Shown: one piece after another, positions 20,294 through 33,505 of the stretch
How the letters are laid out: each line of letters begins with the position of its first letter
Numbering within the stretch: position 1 is the first letter of the stretch
From: Mytilus edulis
Lineage: Eukaryota; Mollusca; Bivalvia; Mytilida; Mytilidae
Length of the DNA stretch: 64,000 bases
Assembly: GCF_963676685.1 (NCBI RefSeq)
Contig: NC_092349.1
Span: 56,465,431 to 56,529,430, forward strand
Direction: 5' to 3'
The notes under the pieces: generated by a model
Told to the model about the DNA's origin: nothing
The model's input: only the letters and a program-made list of their open reading frames with translations
The model's database searches: none
Program-made: the position numbers and the translations under genes

Positions 20294-23200
20294 ATTACTA
20301 ATAACTCAATACCGTCCAATTTAATTTATTGAACTAGTTCTTTCAAAGGTTGTATTACTATACGTGATTGAAATATGTATTTAAAGTAAAAAATAAATTA
20401 CCCTGGTCAATATACTTTAAGCTTGAATATTTCTCATCAAAATTTTAAGTGAGACAAGAGAGTCTAGAATATATTTCTAAAAAGGGGGTTAGAGATTTAG
20501 ATTATCTCTTCATTGAAAATAATGTCAACGTAAAGTACCACCTCGAAATTTTACTGCGTAATGCATGTTTAAATTCAAGCTGATTCTCATAAATATAGAA
20601 TATGTTTTAACGGAAAAGTAAGAACACATGTCATTTGCATAGAAATTACAAAATTGCCATCCAAAAATTCGAAAAAAAATATATGCACAGAAAGCTAAAG
20701 CAACACTTCGATAGCAACAATAAGGTGGAATTTAATTTGAAAGTCTTTTAAAGATTGTATGTGTGCTTATTTACTGTTCCCTGTGATGACTTGACTGTTG
20801 TTCTTCTACAATAGTTGAATAAACTTTCTTATCAGTTGAATGGTTTGACATAATAAAACATAGTACAATTAACAGAGTTTATAATGAACTGCAGTAGGTA
20901 GAGAAAAACAAGTATAATCTAGTCAAAGGTATTCATTTCGTGTACATAAACCAGATTTTAAAACAATCGAGGAAAACGCAGCTGGGTGCTTCGGCAGGAT
21001 GAGCCTATCCTGATACAAAAGACGTCAATTATTCAGCACATGACAGTTTTAACTTTTTTTCGTAAACGGTACAAATTTTCGTGCACCAGATGCGGATCTC
21101 GACCATTAGTGTCTTGTCAGTGATGCTCGATTCCAAAAAATATCTTTTTCTTTAGTTTATGTGTTGTATTTTGACGAAATGTAACATTTATACCAATTTT
21201 GTAATTATAGAATATTATATTAAATGAATAATTCAAAATAACTTGTTTTGTATTTACAATGACGCCATTTCATTTTTTTTTATTCTTCCTCCTTCGTAAA
21301 TTAGTCACATTAAAATTCAACATGTGTTAATATTTGTATTTTTATCTAACCATATGCAGAGAGTGACATTAACACTAACCAAAAACAAACAATTAAATCC
21401 CTTTACTCATGGATTATGCTTTCTGAAACCGATAAAGTTAATAACATGCAGTACAGTAATATTTTAGTCTTGACATTCACATACAATACTATGGTAGCAT
21501 TTGTTGTCGTCAGCGATATTATTTAATAAATCATATTGTATTTGCATCAAGAAAACATTAACTTATATCTAAACATTATCAATCGATAAATAAAAGCCTT
21601 ATAATAATCACCGACAATAAGAACATTTAATAGCCATCTCGCTTTCAATAGCATGGAGAAATTTCTAGTTATATTCTTAATTTACAATAATTTTTCGACA
21701 AATGAAAAAACTATCATGCAAAACATTTTTAAATTGAAATTTAAAGAATAATAGTGTTAATAGATTTTTAATCAATAACTTAGATTTTATTGGAAACATG
21801 AACATTTTAGTTTTGCTTTTAGACTTATTTATAAAATCAGTAACGTATTTCCTGGAAACGTTCAATAGTCCTGTGTTTTTTTGTTGTTTTTTTTTTTTTT
21901 TAATTAAAACGTTTCTATTCACGTGCAGTAAAAGAATCTACATGGTAACTTAGTTCATATAAGGGATCTACCTATTGACTTTAGGGGGAGGGGCTAGGAT
22001 GAAATTTTAAAAAAGGCAGGATGAGATACTATGAAAAAAAATGTATGATGATAATTTATATAAAAAAGGTCAGAATACACTATTAAAAAGGGGAGGAAGG
22101 GACAGAGTGAAAAATAAAACAGGACAAAGATTACAACTAAAAAAATGCTGGACAAAATATTTCATCTTACCGTCCCCCCCCCCCCCCAAAAAAAAAACAA
22201 AAATACAAAATCCCCCAATCGCCCATATAAATCAGATGGCAGCGCCCTAATAACGAACTGTTCATATATTTAGTTTATTGTATTCATTTATTTAGTGTAT
22301 ATTATTCTTACATTTAATGTATATTAGTTCCAGTTTGTATATGCTTCCCTGCTCAAAACGTTTACAAAATATCTATTGTTACGTAAGCAGTTAGGATCTT
22401 ATAGATTTTTCCCTAGGATCGAAACCACTAGATGTAATTGTTTTCCGATGTGAAAATAATCATGTTAATAATAAGGCGTCCATATTGTAATAATTTTACA
22501 TGGAGTGATTCTGTCATTATTCAACTTATAGTATTTTGTTTTGAATATCTTCTGAAGTGTTTTTTCCATGTTGATCTTAAAAACACAGTGAGGAATTGCT
22601 CCATAAAATAAAATCCAAGAAGTAGTTAATATGTTGTATTGATATAAGCCTTACTTTACTTTCAGTTCAATGCCTAAAAACTTAATCGTTGCGCAACTAC
22701 TTATTAAACTCGACGTTGTTTTATTGATTCGTTGTCAAATGCATTTAGATTGACCAAAATATAAACAATTTCGGTCCAAAATTAGGCAAAATCATCAGAT
22801 TTAATGTTATCACATTCAGTTTCATATGACAAAGGGGTCGAAAAAGAAAATCGCTTGAATTTGAAATTAATCCTACATTGCTTTGCAGAAAAAAATTAAC
22901 CCGTGAACATAGATCTTGGGGCTTTTGTACTGAACAAGATACAACTGGTTTCGTCAGTTTATTTTCGATTTGTGAGTTTGACTGTTCCTCCGGTATCTTT
23001 TGTTTCTCTTTTCAGTAACCATGCCAGGTATGTCTTTATTTAAAAAAAGATAGAGTTTGCACGTTTTGCACATTGTAAATTCAACAAAGGCTCATAGGGG
23101 AAATCAATTGTGGTATTACATCTGGTATACTATTAATTGTAGAAATTACAAGAACCGAAAAATTACCTGTTCAGGGGTAAATATTTTCAGTTGAATAAAG

Positions 23201-23864
23201 TCGAATTTTGTAGTCGAAAATAGCAATTTGAACCAACAAAAATCTAAATTCAGAGCCAAATTCCAATCAGAAAACTTTAATATGATTTTAGCGTTGAATT
23301 TATTTTATTGTAAGATTTTCCATCAAAGTACAGACTTCATGTTCGTCCACTAAAATGCATTGTAATATTTCTTTCGAGATACACAAATACAAATCTATTT
23401 TTGGTCAACAGAAACAGATGGTCAGGGTTATGGTTCAATTGTCGTTATTACTATCTTGTATTCTTTCCTTGATCCCCAAATGACCCTTATCATTAGTTGC
23501 ACACTAACCAAGAGACATATGAAGACTTTGACTAGTAAAATATGATTTGTTTGTTCGTCACAAGCACCGGATATTAAAGCATGTATTTGTGAAGATTGCA
23601 TCGCTTAATCTTTTGTTTTTAATGTTGTGTAACACAAAACACAAATTTAATATCAAGTACAACTGTAATGAAAAAAACTTAGAATTACCTTATGTATTAA
23701 GGTGTTATCCCGATAAGAAATATTAAGAGCAGAGAGGCCAGTATTTCGCTATTATAAGCGTCTTTTGATATGCATGCAAGATCATGTTCAAAGGCGCAAA
23801 TACAAAATATAAATCCTGATCTTTATGATATGTTTATTTATATATAATAACAAAAATAATGTTA

Positions 23865-23895
<31 letters not shown>

Positions 23896-25830
23896 ATTAT
23901 TATTTTTATTACTCCTAACATTAAATAGTTCCATGTGATAAATTGGCAGAGGATACTAATGGGACAATTAAAAAATGTGTTAAACGTAAAATAACAAAAA
24001 GAGCAAACTCCGAGAAAATTCAAAACAGGAAGTACCTAATAAAATGCCAAAATCCAAAGCTGAAACACATCAAATGAATGGATGACAAGTGTCATATTCC
24101 TGAAATTTTATTGTGAGTATTCTTCACATGCTCAGAATATTTTCATATACATTGTATTTGACCATACTTTGGTCTTCCATATGTTTGATTCAAAACGTGG
24201 TTTACAAGGTTTCTCAAATAAAATGCTTCGAATACAAACAACCCGTTTGGAGGAAATGTTGATGCTATTTGTGAATATGAATGGTTTATGTTCATTGATT
24301 ATGATAGAGAACTTATGAGTTTTCATCCCTCAAACAAATATGTAAAACCGAAAATTGAAAAATTGAAAAAAAAAAACATATTTCGTAAGAAGAGAATGAG
24401 GTGAAAATATTGATATATTTCAATGAGTTAAAGAAGATGTTCCTCTGCATGAAATTAAGTCGTTATCTTGTTTGATTTTCATTTTCTGACAAAACTTCAG
24501 TCGACAAAACAATTTATATTTTATATAACAATAAGGTAATTGGTGTAGATTCCTATGATTTGCATAAAACAAAGAGGTATATTTGCCTTTTTTTTTAAAT
24601 TTCGAATTCGAGATTTTCGCTTTTATTCTAATATGAAATGCCAAAAAGTACACGTTTTGGTGATAACACGATATTTGTTATGATGCTGAAACTTTTATTG
24701 CGGCAAACAATTACTATAGCATGGTTATATTTTTTGAGTTTCTTGTTTGTTTGTATATTTGTTTTGTTCTGTTTTTTTTTTTTAATTTTAATCCTGATGA
24801 TTTTATTCATTGAAAGTATTTTACAGTAAAGTTAAAAAAAAGGTAGAACCTTTTTTTTAATGAAGCTGTATGCAAAATATCCATAGTATAAAACAACATT
24901 TGAATATAGGAATTTTAAACGTAAATGTGCACAAATTTAATGTATAGATTTAAGAACTAAAATGCGACAACCAAGTTTATAGTGTGTCTCTTGTTACCTT
25001 CGCCCTTATGTTATTTAAAAAAAGCTAATCATGCATCTTATAGGGTACAACGGAGAAAATATTATTATCCGATCATTTAAATAAACACGCATATCATTAC
25101 TTAATAAAATCTATAAAACTAATATTATCAACGCTGTGCCAAACTTATGAAATTTAAAGACAATATAGTGAAAAATTCAAAGAAAAAAAGAGAAAAATTG
25201 TAAAATAAAAAAACTTACCACGTGGTTCCGAATGATATTTGAATACTTAAAGACACCAAAAATAATACAAAATAAACAAAGCCGGAACACAAACGATGAT
25301 GTCTCGTCGGTAAATGAATAGTACCACCTGTTACCTTCGATTACTTCGCATCAGTGAATATATCAAGTGAAGCCAATGTGACGTTCATAACAGATTTATA
25401 AGATAACACTTTCGTTAAACAGTCGATATTATGTGTATCTTATTAACCAGAAAATAATTAATCATCTACGTCTGGTTAATAACTTTAAAATGATTATAAA
25501 ATATCAAAAACAAGATACTTTAAAAAAGAATATCCAATAATTGATATACGCCCCTTTTATTACTTGCGTTCTCGTAATCGATCTCTGAAATTGGCATGCA
25601 TGTAAGTGATAGGTATATGTGGTACAAAAATTGATAGCATAATGATAATCAAACCAAAAAAACGTCTCATCCCGATGCACGATAAGGATTTCAAAATCCC
25701 TACATGTACATTCAATTCTAGCCATTGCCATGTAGTGCTGTACGTACATGTGGTTGACTTTAACATACGACAATGGACGTTCAAGAAAAAACTACATATG
25801 CATGGCTTAACTATATCCGGTTTCTAATCT
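20294..25830. other. Non-coding AT-rich stretch with repeat fragments
   Basis: No gene recognised. Visible items are a mollusc-type fragment with GTGCACCAGATGCGGATCTCG near 21080-21130, a C-run joined to an A-run at 22174-22198, a repeat fragment with TCGATTTGTGAGTTTGACTG at 22960-23020, a long T-run at 23870-23895, and a mussel dispersed repeat fragment at 24000-24100. The remainder is unremarkable. Confidence 0.4.
24000..24100 (+). repeat. Mussel dispersed repeat fragment
   Basis: Contains GCAAACTCCGAGAAAATTC, then AAATGAATGGATGACAAGTG and CATATTCCTGA, in the same order as the copy at 9050-9260. Non-coding. Confidence 0.55.
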
Positions 25831-26560
25831 AGGACGTGAGACAGGCGATTCGTCTACGCAAGACTCACAAATGTTGTTTTCATATAAAAATTAAAATTAA
25901 AAAAAAAACACGTTTGAATGTCAAATCTATTACGGTCTGGAATTTTGGATCCTCGATGCTCTTCAACTTTGTACTTGTTTGGCTTTATAAATATTTCGTC
26001 ACTGATGAGTCTTGTGTAGACAAAACGCGCGTCTGGCGTACTAAATTATAATCCCGATACCTTTGATAACTATTAAAGGGCAAATAAAAAACGAACGATT
26101 TTCAAACTCATCAAAGACATCAGGTTCTAATTTCGGATGCCAGACGCATGAATCGACTACGGGAGACTAATAGTGTATTTCTTTAAACCGTTGGAATTTC
26201 AAATCTATAACGATGTTAAAGCGCATTTATTATAAACCACATTTTATGAACACAATGTTTGAACTTGTCAAAGATTTCTGGTTTCTCGTTTATGAAGCCA
26301 GACGCATGATTCATCTACGCAAGACTCAACAATGGTGATCTTATAAAAACCGTTGGAAAGTCAAATTTATTTAGAGTTTAAGAGCAATGTTAACCACAAA
26401 TCAAGAACAAACGATGTTTATAATTAACAAGTAAACAAGTAAAACATAACAGGTTTCAAATCTATGACGCCTGACGCTCGAGCTGTCTACGCAAGACTCT
26501 TCGGCGGTGCTCAAATCATAATCGTTGGAAAGCCAAACCAGTAACGAAGTTAAAGAGCAT
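25831..26560. repeat. Diverged cluster of the GCGTCTGGC / CTACGCAAGACTC mollusc repeat
   Basis: Four segments on one strand carry variants of CCAGACGCATGATTCATCTACGCAAGACTC (near 25840, 26135, 26295 and 26465). One segment in the opposite orientation (25985-26070) has GATGAGTCTTGTGTAGAC and GCGCGTCTGGCGTACT. Spacing is about 160-170 bp between the last three. They are probably old tandem duplications. Confidence 0.6.
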
Positions 26561-28185
26561 TTTAAACTAAAAATTACAAAACAAAATAGAAGAAGAAAAC
26601 GTCGTTTATCAGTAGTCAATATACAAAAAAGACTGCATCAATGAAATCATTTCATGGCAGCACAGGGTGCTGACTACCAGGTGTTATATTACAAATGATA
26701 CCAGACTGAGGAAGACTGAGGAAGACAATACACAAACGATACATATATGTGTCCTGTAATTTTCTACATCATTGTCTTGATTGATAATGAATTGTCTGAT
26801 TGGCAATCATACCGCATTTCCGTGTTTATATATCGATTGAAACTAGACAGTTGTAAAAACAAATCAAACAGTGACAGAGTCCTGTAAAGTCTAACATAGC
26901 ATGTTGTAGTTTATTGGCACGGATGGTTATTTATGACATACCTTTCAAGCTAAATATATAAGTCTTCAAATTCAAAATGCTAATACCTCTAACAGTACTA
27001 TGGTCAGTTTCACATTCATTGTTTAAAATGATTGGTTAAGGGATTGCTCCAATTTTCTTACTAAGAACTGTTTAACGTATGTCTGGCGAACTCAATTATA
27101 AACTGATATCTTTGGTGAGTTACTTGTGTTCCACTTCTACGAAGTAGTATTACGATCGTACAAACTGATGTAGTATGTGTATTTTCAAGTTGATACGAAA
27201 TTTCGAGAATTGCACATTTCGTTCTTAGAGAATTTGTTTGGGAAAAGGCAGCTTTTACAACAAAGAGTTTCTATTGGATAAATTGATGTTATCTCTTTGA
27301 AAGTTTAAAAAAAGGATTAAGTCATGAATTTGTTGATTGTTTTAGAATTTCTGTATTTAAGATGGCAACGAACTCATACCGGTATTTCCCTCTTCCTTGT
27401 CAACAATCATTTCCTTCGTTTGACATTAGTTGTATAAAAAAATCTCCAAATTAAACCGACTTGTCACTGGGTCATTGATTGTCCTGATTAAAATGACAAT
27501 GTAGTACGTACCCACAGAAAAAAAGTTCTTTTTGTGCATGTTTTTGCGTTACTCTATCCTTAGTTATCTGTCATTTTTGTGGACTGCTTTGTCATTTTTC
27601 ATCTTTAAATTTATCTTTCAGCTATGGTATTGTGTGCGTTTTCTGACTCTTAGTTGTTGTTTGTCCCACTGATATTTTTTAGCTCACTTGGCGTCTGTCG
27701 TCATTATCGTGGTCGAGTTAAACTTTTTCTGCCATATTCTTATTTAAAAACAAATTTTGAGTAAAGCTATAATTTTTTTCCGTGATAACATTAATGTACG
27801 CCAAGGTTTGACAATAAAGTTTATCGACATTTTGTCCTACGTTTAAATGGTCAAAAACTTTTCACCACATACTTATTACTGTACTTGTATGAATCACAGT
27901 TTATGAACAAACTCAATAAAGACACACTAAAATGCTTTTAATTGATAAAAGGACAATTTTGCGTTTCCTATTGTTAATTTCTCTTTTGTGGACGGTTAAG
28001 TTTGTTTGGCGCCAACTAACGGTGTTTATATATTCGTTATTAACTCGTTCGCTATGAATGTTTCTTGAATGACGCTTTGGATTTAAATGAACACAATCTA
28101 TGTAGTACTGGTATATTATCAAGTCAAGTATTTCGTTACCACAATTTACTAAACTGAAAACCTTTAACTTACTCTACATTTTCTA

Positions 28186-28339
28186 TTATTGACATAAAGA
28201 TTTGGTTTTGAGGTTTGGCTGTACCTGTACATGTGTATCAAAATTATTGCAAACGGGATAGCTCGTCCCAATTTTTACTCTGATGCCGTCTTCCAGGTCC
28301 ATACACACAGGAGTAGAACCTGTAACCAAATGACCGGCC
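28186..28339 (-). other. Candidate terminal exon of an unknown secreted-type protein
   Basis: On the minus strand, CCTTTACAG is followed by a frame that ends at TAA and translates to residues including TPVCMDLEDGIRVKIG and YPVCNNFDTHVQV. The composition, two cysteines in a beta-rich context, looks more protein-like than the surrounding chance frames. It is loosely reminiscent of the C-terminal region of leishmanolysin-like metallopeptidases. No upstream exon was found, and the segment sits between two copies of a repeat, so it may be a decayed or repeat-borne fragment. Confidence 0.22.
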
Positions 28340-28855
28340 CTGTAAAGGTGTAGTTTTAAAACATCAATTGTTTCAGTAAATATAATGATAATGAGTATGT
28401 ATTGCATAGTTGATAAATAGACAATTTTGCGTTCCCTATTGTTGATTTTCCTCTTATGGACGGTAAAGTTTGTCTGGCAGCAACTTACATGTTGTTTCTT
28501 GTGTACTATTATGTGTTTGTTTGTTTTTTTCATTGTAAGCCATTGTGTTGTCAGTCTATTTTCGATTTATGAGTTTGACTGTTACTCTGGACAGTTCTTT
28601 CGCCCCTTTTGCAACATGTATAATTTGTACTAGTTAAATAAAACAGAAGTTGTATAACAGTTTCATAATTATGTCTATTTAAGCCTTATATAGGAGTCGA
28701 TTTTATTATAAACAATCCTTTTAATAAAATGTGTCACATTCTATGAATAAATGTGTTCTAAAAGGATACCAATCTAACACTGTTATTGATGTTTGAATAG
28801 TGTGTTTGTCTTTGGACTAACTTTTAGTAATTGTTTGTACTCTCAGGTCTGTAAT

Positions 28856-29180
28856 TTATGTTTTTTGTGTTTTTCTTAGCGTGATTTGTTTTCGGTGCTT
28901 GGTATCAGTTTGATGAGTTAATTCATTCTGAACTGATTTGTATAGTTTGTTCTGATGGTGTACTTTAACACCACAGTCCCGGGTTAAGGGCATAGTTTGG
29001 CATTGGCAAAAATGTTCAATCTGGACACCCTCTGTATCTGGCTCTCCCATGGTGTACTTTAGTGATTGTCGTTTGTTGTTTTCATGATATTTATTTTTCG
29101 TTTATTGATTTATACATAATCTAGTCATTTCCTTCCTCGTTTTAACTGTTTTACATTTGTCATTTCGGGACCTTTTACAA
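28856..29180 (+). repeat. Mussel dispersed repeat, 5' portion
   Basis: Contains GTTTGTTCTGATGGTGTACT, CCACAGTCCCGGGTTAAGGG and, at the end, CATTTGTCATTTCGGGACC. The order matches the upstream part of the same family whose 3' portion is at 15720-15895. Confidence 0.6.
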
Positions 29181-30691
29181 ATATGTGCGTTATTCCGGGT
29201 CAATTTTTTTCTCTGTGTATGCGCCGATTAAGATTAGGGTTGAGGAAAAGCTGTATCAAATATGACAGTTCTGTCAATTTAATTGATGTCAGTAAAAATA
29301 GAGACTCGGGAAAATTTCTTGTATGAATTAGTCATTTTTTTTTTAAATGTATGTCTTTTGATCTTCTTGAGTGGTGCTTATTACTTTCATCTTCATTGAC
29401 AGTGGTCCTGATAGTGTTATTAAAAGCAAGCAGAAGATATCATAAATAACTACGATTTATTGAATCTTGCAGGATTATTTGGTGGATTTGCTATTTCCTA
29501 TATTAATTGATGGTTGCAAAAAAAATTCGCAAAGGAGAAGAATAGAAGCGTATCACTGGGAATTTAAGAAAGTTGCTTAATTATAACTTCTCTCCACTTT
29601 AGATCTTGGATATGGAACTTTTAATTTCTAGGAAAAAAAAAAAAAAAATACATGATCTCAAGAATGGCAAGCCAAAAAGAAAAAAAAATCATAAAAAAGG
29701 TCACAGTAATAACTTACTTTTAAGACAGTCAAATATGTTTAATTTTAAACCAGGAATTTGTTAGACAGCTTATCATATAAAATACGCTAGTACCGTAGTA
29801 AAGATATCGAGATGAAAGTATGGTGATAAGTATGATGAATTTGCAATTGGGGGTTTATGACGATCCCTATGACATCATCTTCAGTCATTGTTTCATTATT
29901 AATAATATTAAAAAACGAAATTTGAATTTCACGAAAATCAATGTAGATAAAAGAAAACGTCAAGAAGTCGAATGTAACTACAGAAAGAATGATAACCATT
30001 AAAGTACTGAGTACTACTGTTCTGAAAAAAAATCTATAAAAAACGTGAAAAGAATTAATATCAAATTCTGTTTCGAGAATCTAGATATAGTAGTTGTCAT
30101 TAAAATTATCAAATATTAATAAATTTGCACTAGCTTTTAAATTGTGTTTCCTTTGTTACGTTTTAATTAAAAATCTGCTCAGCATGTCAGACTTATAATT
30201 ACTATCATGCATGTAACATTTATCAATTCTTATAATTTCTTGAAGACAATAAATGAACTAGAAGCAATTAATTCGAAACAATTAAACAGTTTCTGGTATG
30301 ATAGACATTGTATTTATGTATAATTACTTTATATGTAACTATGTTACATTAGATTCTGTAAAATTGATTGGTTGATAACAATCGTAAGGCACTAGCTCCC
30401 ATGTCAATTTTTATTTTCTTTGTAAGTGATACTTATACTCACAGCTAGGGACTGGCGCGATCTGTTAGCTGATTAAAATTTTGTGTATCAATGTTTTTCA
30501 ATGTTATTTTTTTCGTATGACCTGTCTATTTGTATTACATTATTAACGTTTTCAAAGTTGACGTGACTATTTTTTTGCCTTTTATAGCAATGTGCAGTTT
30601 ACTATATCCCTCTGTGCTATATCCATATTCGTATACTGGAAAATTATAGGATTTTTCAGTATACGGGAGTACGTCGACTCGTGTGTTTACT

Positions 30692-30841
30692 GGGAGGGGC
30701 TTTAATGGAAAAAATTTGGTTGGTTATATAGGGAATCACTGAAGCGTGATGGGAGCGGGCCCCCTCTGAGGCAGTCAGTGCCCACCACCCCCCCTCCCCC
30801 CCAATCCGTGGCTACTTATGAAAAATTCTGGATCCGCCACT
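30692..30841. mobile_element. GGCGGAT-terminus MITE, copy 2 (5' end unclear)
   Basis: Shares AAAATTTGGTTG.TTATATAGGGAATCACTGAAGCG and the end GGATCCGCCACT with the copy at 51687-51834. The left terminus is not recognisable, so this copy is probably truncated. Confidence 0.6.
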
Positions 30842-31571
30842 GGCTGCAACAGTCACGATTCAGTTATTTCTTATTATATATAATCAACCAAATTCCTACG
30901 AAAGGGGACCCGTGTTGTGTTGTCTACTTGTTGATTTCTTTGACCGGCGTATTTATCATGATAACGGTAAACTACAAAATTGTTTATTTGCACGAACAGA
31001 AGCTCAATATGTAATTTAGTTTTGTCGTTATTCCTCTTGTCGGCTATTTATATAATTTTGGTTAATAATTTTAGGGTTACTAGTATATATCATAGATACT
31101 TGGACAGGGAGAAAATTGTTTTGTCCTCCCCCTTTGTCACCGTGTATCATCAGTACACCGGATATAGGTACTAAGCAAGCGCAGCATCATCAATTTGGAC
31201 CCGAAACGGTAAGAAAATCTTTGTTTTGTTTACATAATGTCAATGTGTACCTCACTCTTTATATAATTGTTATTTTAAGAAATGCTTTTGTCGTAAATTC
31301 GTGATAAGGAAAGTCTAATTATTTTCTCAAAACAAGAACGCTAACTTAAAACATGTGCAAATACTTGACAAAGAAGTTGGCGCTCGCTCATTCCATATGA
31401 TTCTATATTCATTACAACTATTTTGTTTGTTCCTAAATCCGTTATTCTTATTTGTTCTCATTTAATTTCCATTATTTTCGTGTTTCGTGCTTTACAGCAT
31501 AGTATGAACATAAATATACTAGAAATATTTTGTATTTGTTATTTACTATCAATTTCAAGTTTACTAACCGA

Positions 31572-31580
31572 TATATTATT
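31572..31580. other. Left 9-bp target duplication TATATTATT
   Basis: Immediately precedes the GGCAGTGG terminus of the 10.94-kb element and is identical to 42520-42528 immediately after its other terminus. Confidence 0.75.
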
Positions 31581-31680
31581 GGCAGTGGCTATTTGACCGG
31601 CACCGACTGAATAGCAAATTTGCTATTTGACCGGAACTGGCAAAATAGCAAATTTGCTATTTATAGCCGGCACTAAATAA
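31581..31680. repeat. Left terminal inverted repeat of the composite transposon
   Basis: Two tandem units with AATAGCAAATTTGCTATTT and ACCGGCACC or ACCGGAACTGG. Its partner is at 42386-42519 in reverse orientation. Confidence 0.75.
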
Positions 31681-31760
31681 AACTGCTAATTGATGTGATT
31701 AGTAGAGAATAAAAAAGCTTAATAATAATTCAAAATAATTTTATCACAATATCAAGCATT

Positions 31761-32451
31761 AAAGGGGCTCTAGCTACGAGATATATAAAAAATTTAAAGT
31801 TTGATTTTTTTTTTGTTCAATCAATAATGAAAGTGAAATAGTGAAATAACAATTCGCTTTTTTTTCAGCCAAAAAGGTTCAATTTTGTCAAATTACGCTG
31901 AGAAACATTGATATTAGTTATTCACTTGCAAGTGAATGAGTGAACCTCTTTAAATCCGTATTCATGTGAACTTCAATTTAACCCCTCGCTAGAGATTGAC
32001 AACGCATGCATTGTACGTGTACTGGTTTTTTAAAGAAAAAGAATGTCAACAATGAAAGTGAAACTACGGTAAATCATTCGATTACTAGTTCGATGCACAC
32101 AAACTCATTCTTATACGGTTAAAAGCAATGAGAAACATCTATTTTTAATCTATAAAATAAAATCAAACAGACCTATAAAAATCAAATTGCACGTGTTGGT
32201 TTAATCTATTCATATCTTTATTTATGTTTACATCGCTTATATGGTCATCTGAGGTCAAATCGAAAGTTAATTAGATGGCGTCTGGACTAAAATACACACG
32301 AAACGAACCTATATATTATCTACCCCATGCTCTGTAAACTGTTTATTTTACACTTTTGATAGTTTGGATAAATATTTTACATTGTTATAAATCAAATATG
32401 AGAATTTGAGTCAAATCGGTGACCATGAATTTGAGAGCTAGTGCCCCTTTA
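31761..32451. mobile_element. AAAGGGGC-terminus TIR element, about 690 bp
   Basis: Starts AAAGGGGCTCTAGCT and ends AGCTAGTGCCCCTTT, imperfect inverted termini next to TA dinucleotides. The interior is AT-rich and non-coding. It lies inside the composite transposon. Confidence 0.55.
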
Positions 32452-32640
32452 GAAATACAATACAATCAAAAATAAAATATTGAAAATGTTCATTAACATG
32501 ATAAATAAATAATTTATAACTTTATAATATTAATTAAAAGCACGAAAACACATTTGTTTATACATTACTAAATATATTTTTTCTAAAATATTTATAAAAA
32601 AGTTGATGTCCAATTTAAATCTGTGTAAAATCTATGGTTA

Positions 32641-33285
32641 TTAAAATTTGTTTGCTACGAATTTCAAATGGACACATTTAACATTAGCAATTGTTACAAA
32701 ACCAATTCTTTGATTTTGGAATTGTTTTAATCTAGCACAACATAAATGATGCCACTTCAAACAGGAACTACACATTTTACTGGCTTCCTTTGAATCTGCA
32801 TCATGTGTGCATATGTTGCAAATGATAATTTAGATAGGGTTCTTTTTTTCTCTTTATATACGCTCTTAATAGCTTCCCATACCTCTTTTTGACAATATTG
32901 TTTGATTAAATCAATGTTTACAATTGAGTCCAAACAAGAGGCAATTAAAAGTTCAGTTCTTGCTTCAACTTGTTCCTCGGTTATTAAAATGTTGTTATTA
33001 ACAACATGTTTTGCCAAATCGCTTCCAACAAACCAGTCTAATAAAAGGAATCCGATTTCTTTGGAACTTTTCTTATGAAAATAAATAGTACACAATTGCC
33101 CATATATGCTAATTCTTCATTGATGTTTCTGTTTGGTGCTCGACATTTCATGGTTTTGATGGTACGTGCATTTCTTTTCCACAGCTGAAAACATGTTCCT
33201 TTTCATAATTTTCTTTAACCAATACAGACTCTTTGTAGGAATTGAATTGTGCATTAAGCTCATTTTTAGGTGTTGTATCATCCAT
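32641..33285 (-). pseudogene. Decayed gene with a PHD-like zinc finger
   Basis: Three minus-strand frames add up to a broken protein. 33285-33148 opens with ATG (MDDTTPKNELNAQF, 45 residues). 33095-32757 encodes 112 residues including EEQVEARTELLIASCLDS. 32829-32641 encodes a cysteine-rich end with CNICTHDADSKEASKMCSSC followed by LKWHHLCC, a C-x2-C, C-x2-C, W-H-x2-C-C pattern like a PHD finger. The last two frames overlap around 32820 but are out of register, so at least two frameshifts are needed. It probably belonged to the surrounding transposon or a related element. No transposase catalytic motif is seen. Confidence 0.5.
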
Positions 33286-33292
33286 TTTCAGA

Positions 33293-33505
33293 GGGAGGGT
33301 AGGAGGGGTCCTGATCCCGAAATCCCGAGCTAAAAAACACGAAATCTCGAAATCTCGAAATCTCGAAATTCGGGCTTAAAAAAACGAAATCACGAGGTCC
33401 CGAAATTCGAAAAAAGAATTCCCGGATCCCGAAAGGGTCAATCCCGAAATCCCGAGCTTAAAAACACCCGATCCCGGAGTCCCGATAAAGATCCTATCCC
33501 CCCTC
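33293..33505. repeat. TCCCGAAATCCCG dispersed repeat, copy 2
   Basis: Starts GTAGGAGGGGTCCTGATCCC and ends GATCCCGGAGTCCCGATAAA, as does copy 1 at 6425-6600. It has an extra internal run of CTCGAAAT repeats. Confidence 0.65.

Larger units (their letters stand above)
26561..31571. other. Non-coding stretch with repeat fragments and one candidate terminal exon
   Basis: Contains a repeat fragment at 26750-26820 (GGCAATCATACCGCATTTCC), a fragment of the GTGAGC/AGCTCACTTGGCGTC repeat near 27680, a duplicated 80-bp block (27950-28030 and 28410-28490), the candidate exon 28186-28339, a mussel repeat at 28856-29180, and a MITE relative ending at 30841. No confirmed gene. Confidence 0.4.

Noticed and set aside
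28975-28995. tRNA- or SINE-type internal promoter around CCCGGGTTAAGGG
   Set aside because: No matching A-box or cloverleaf could be drawn around it; it is simply part of the mussel dispersed repeat.
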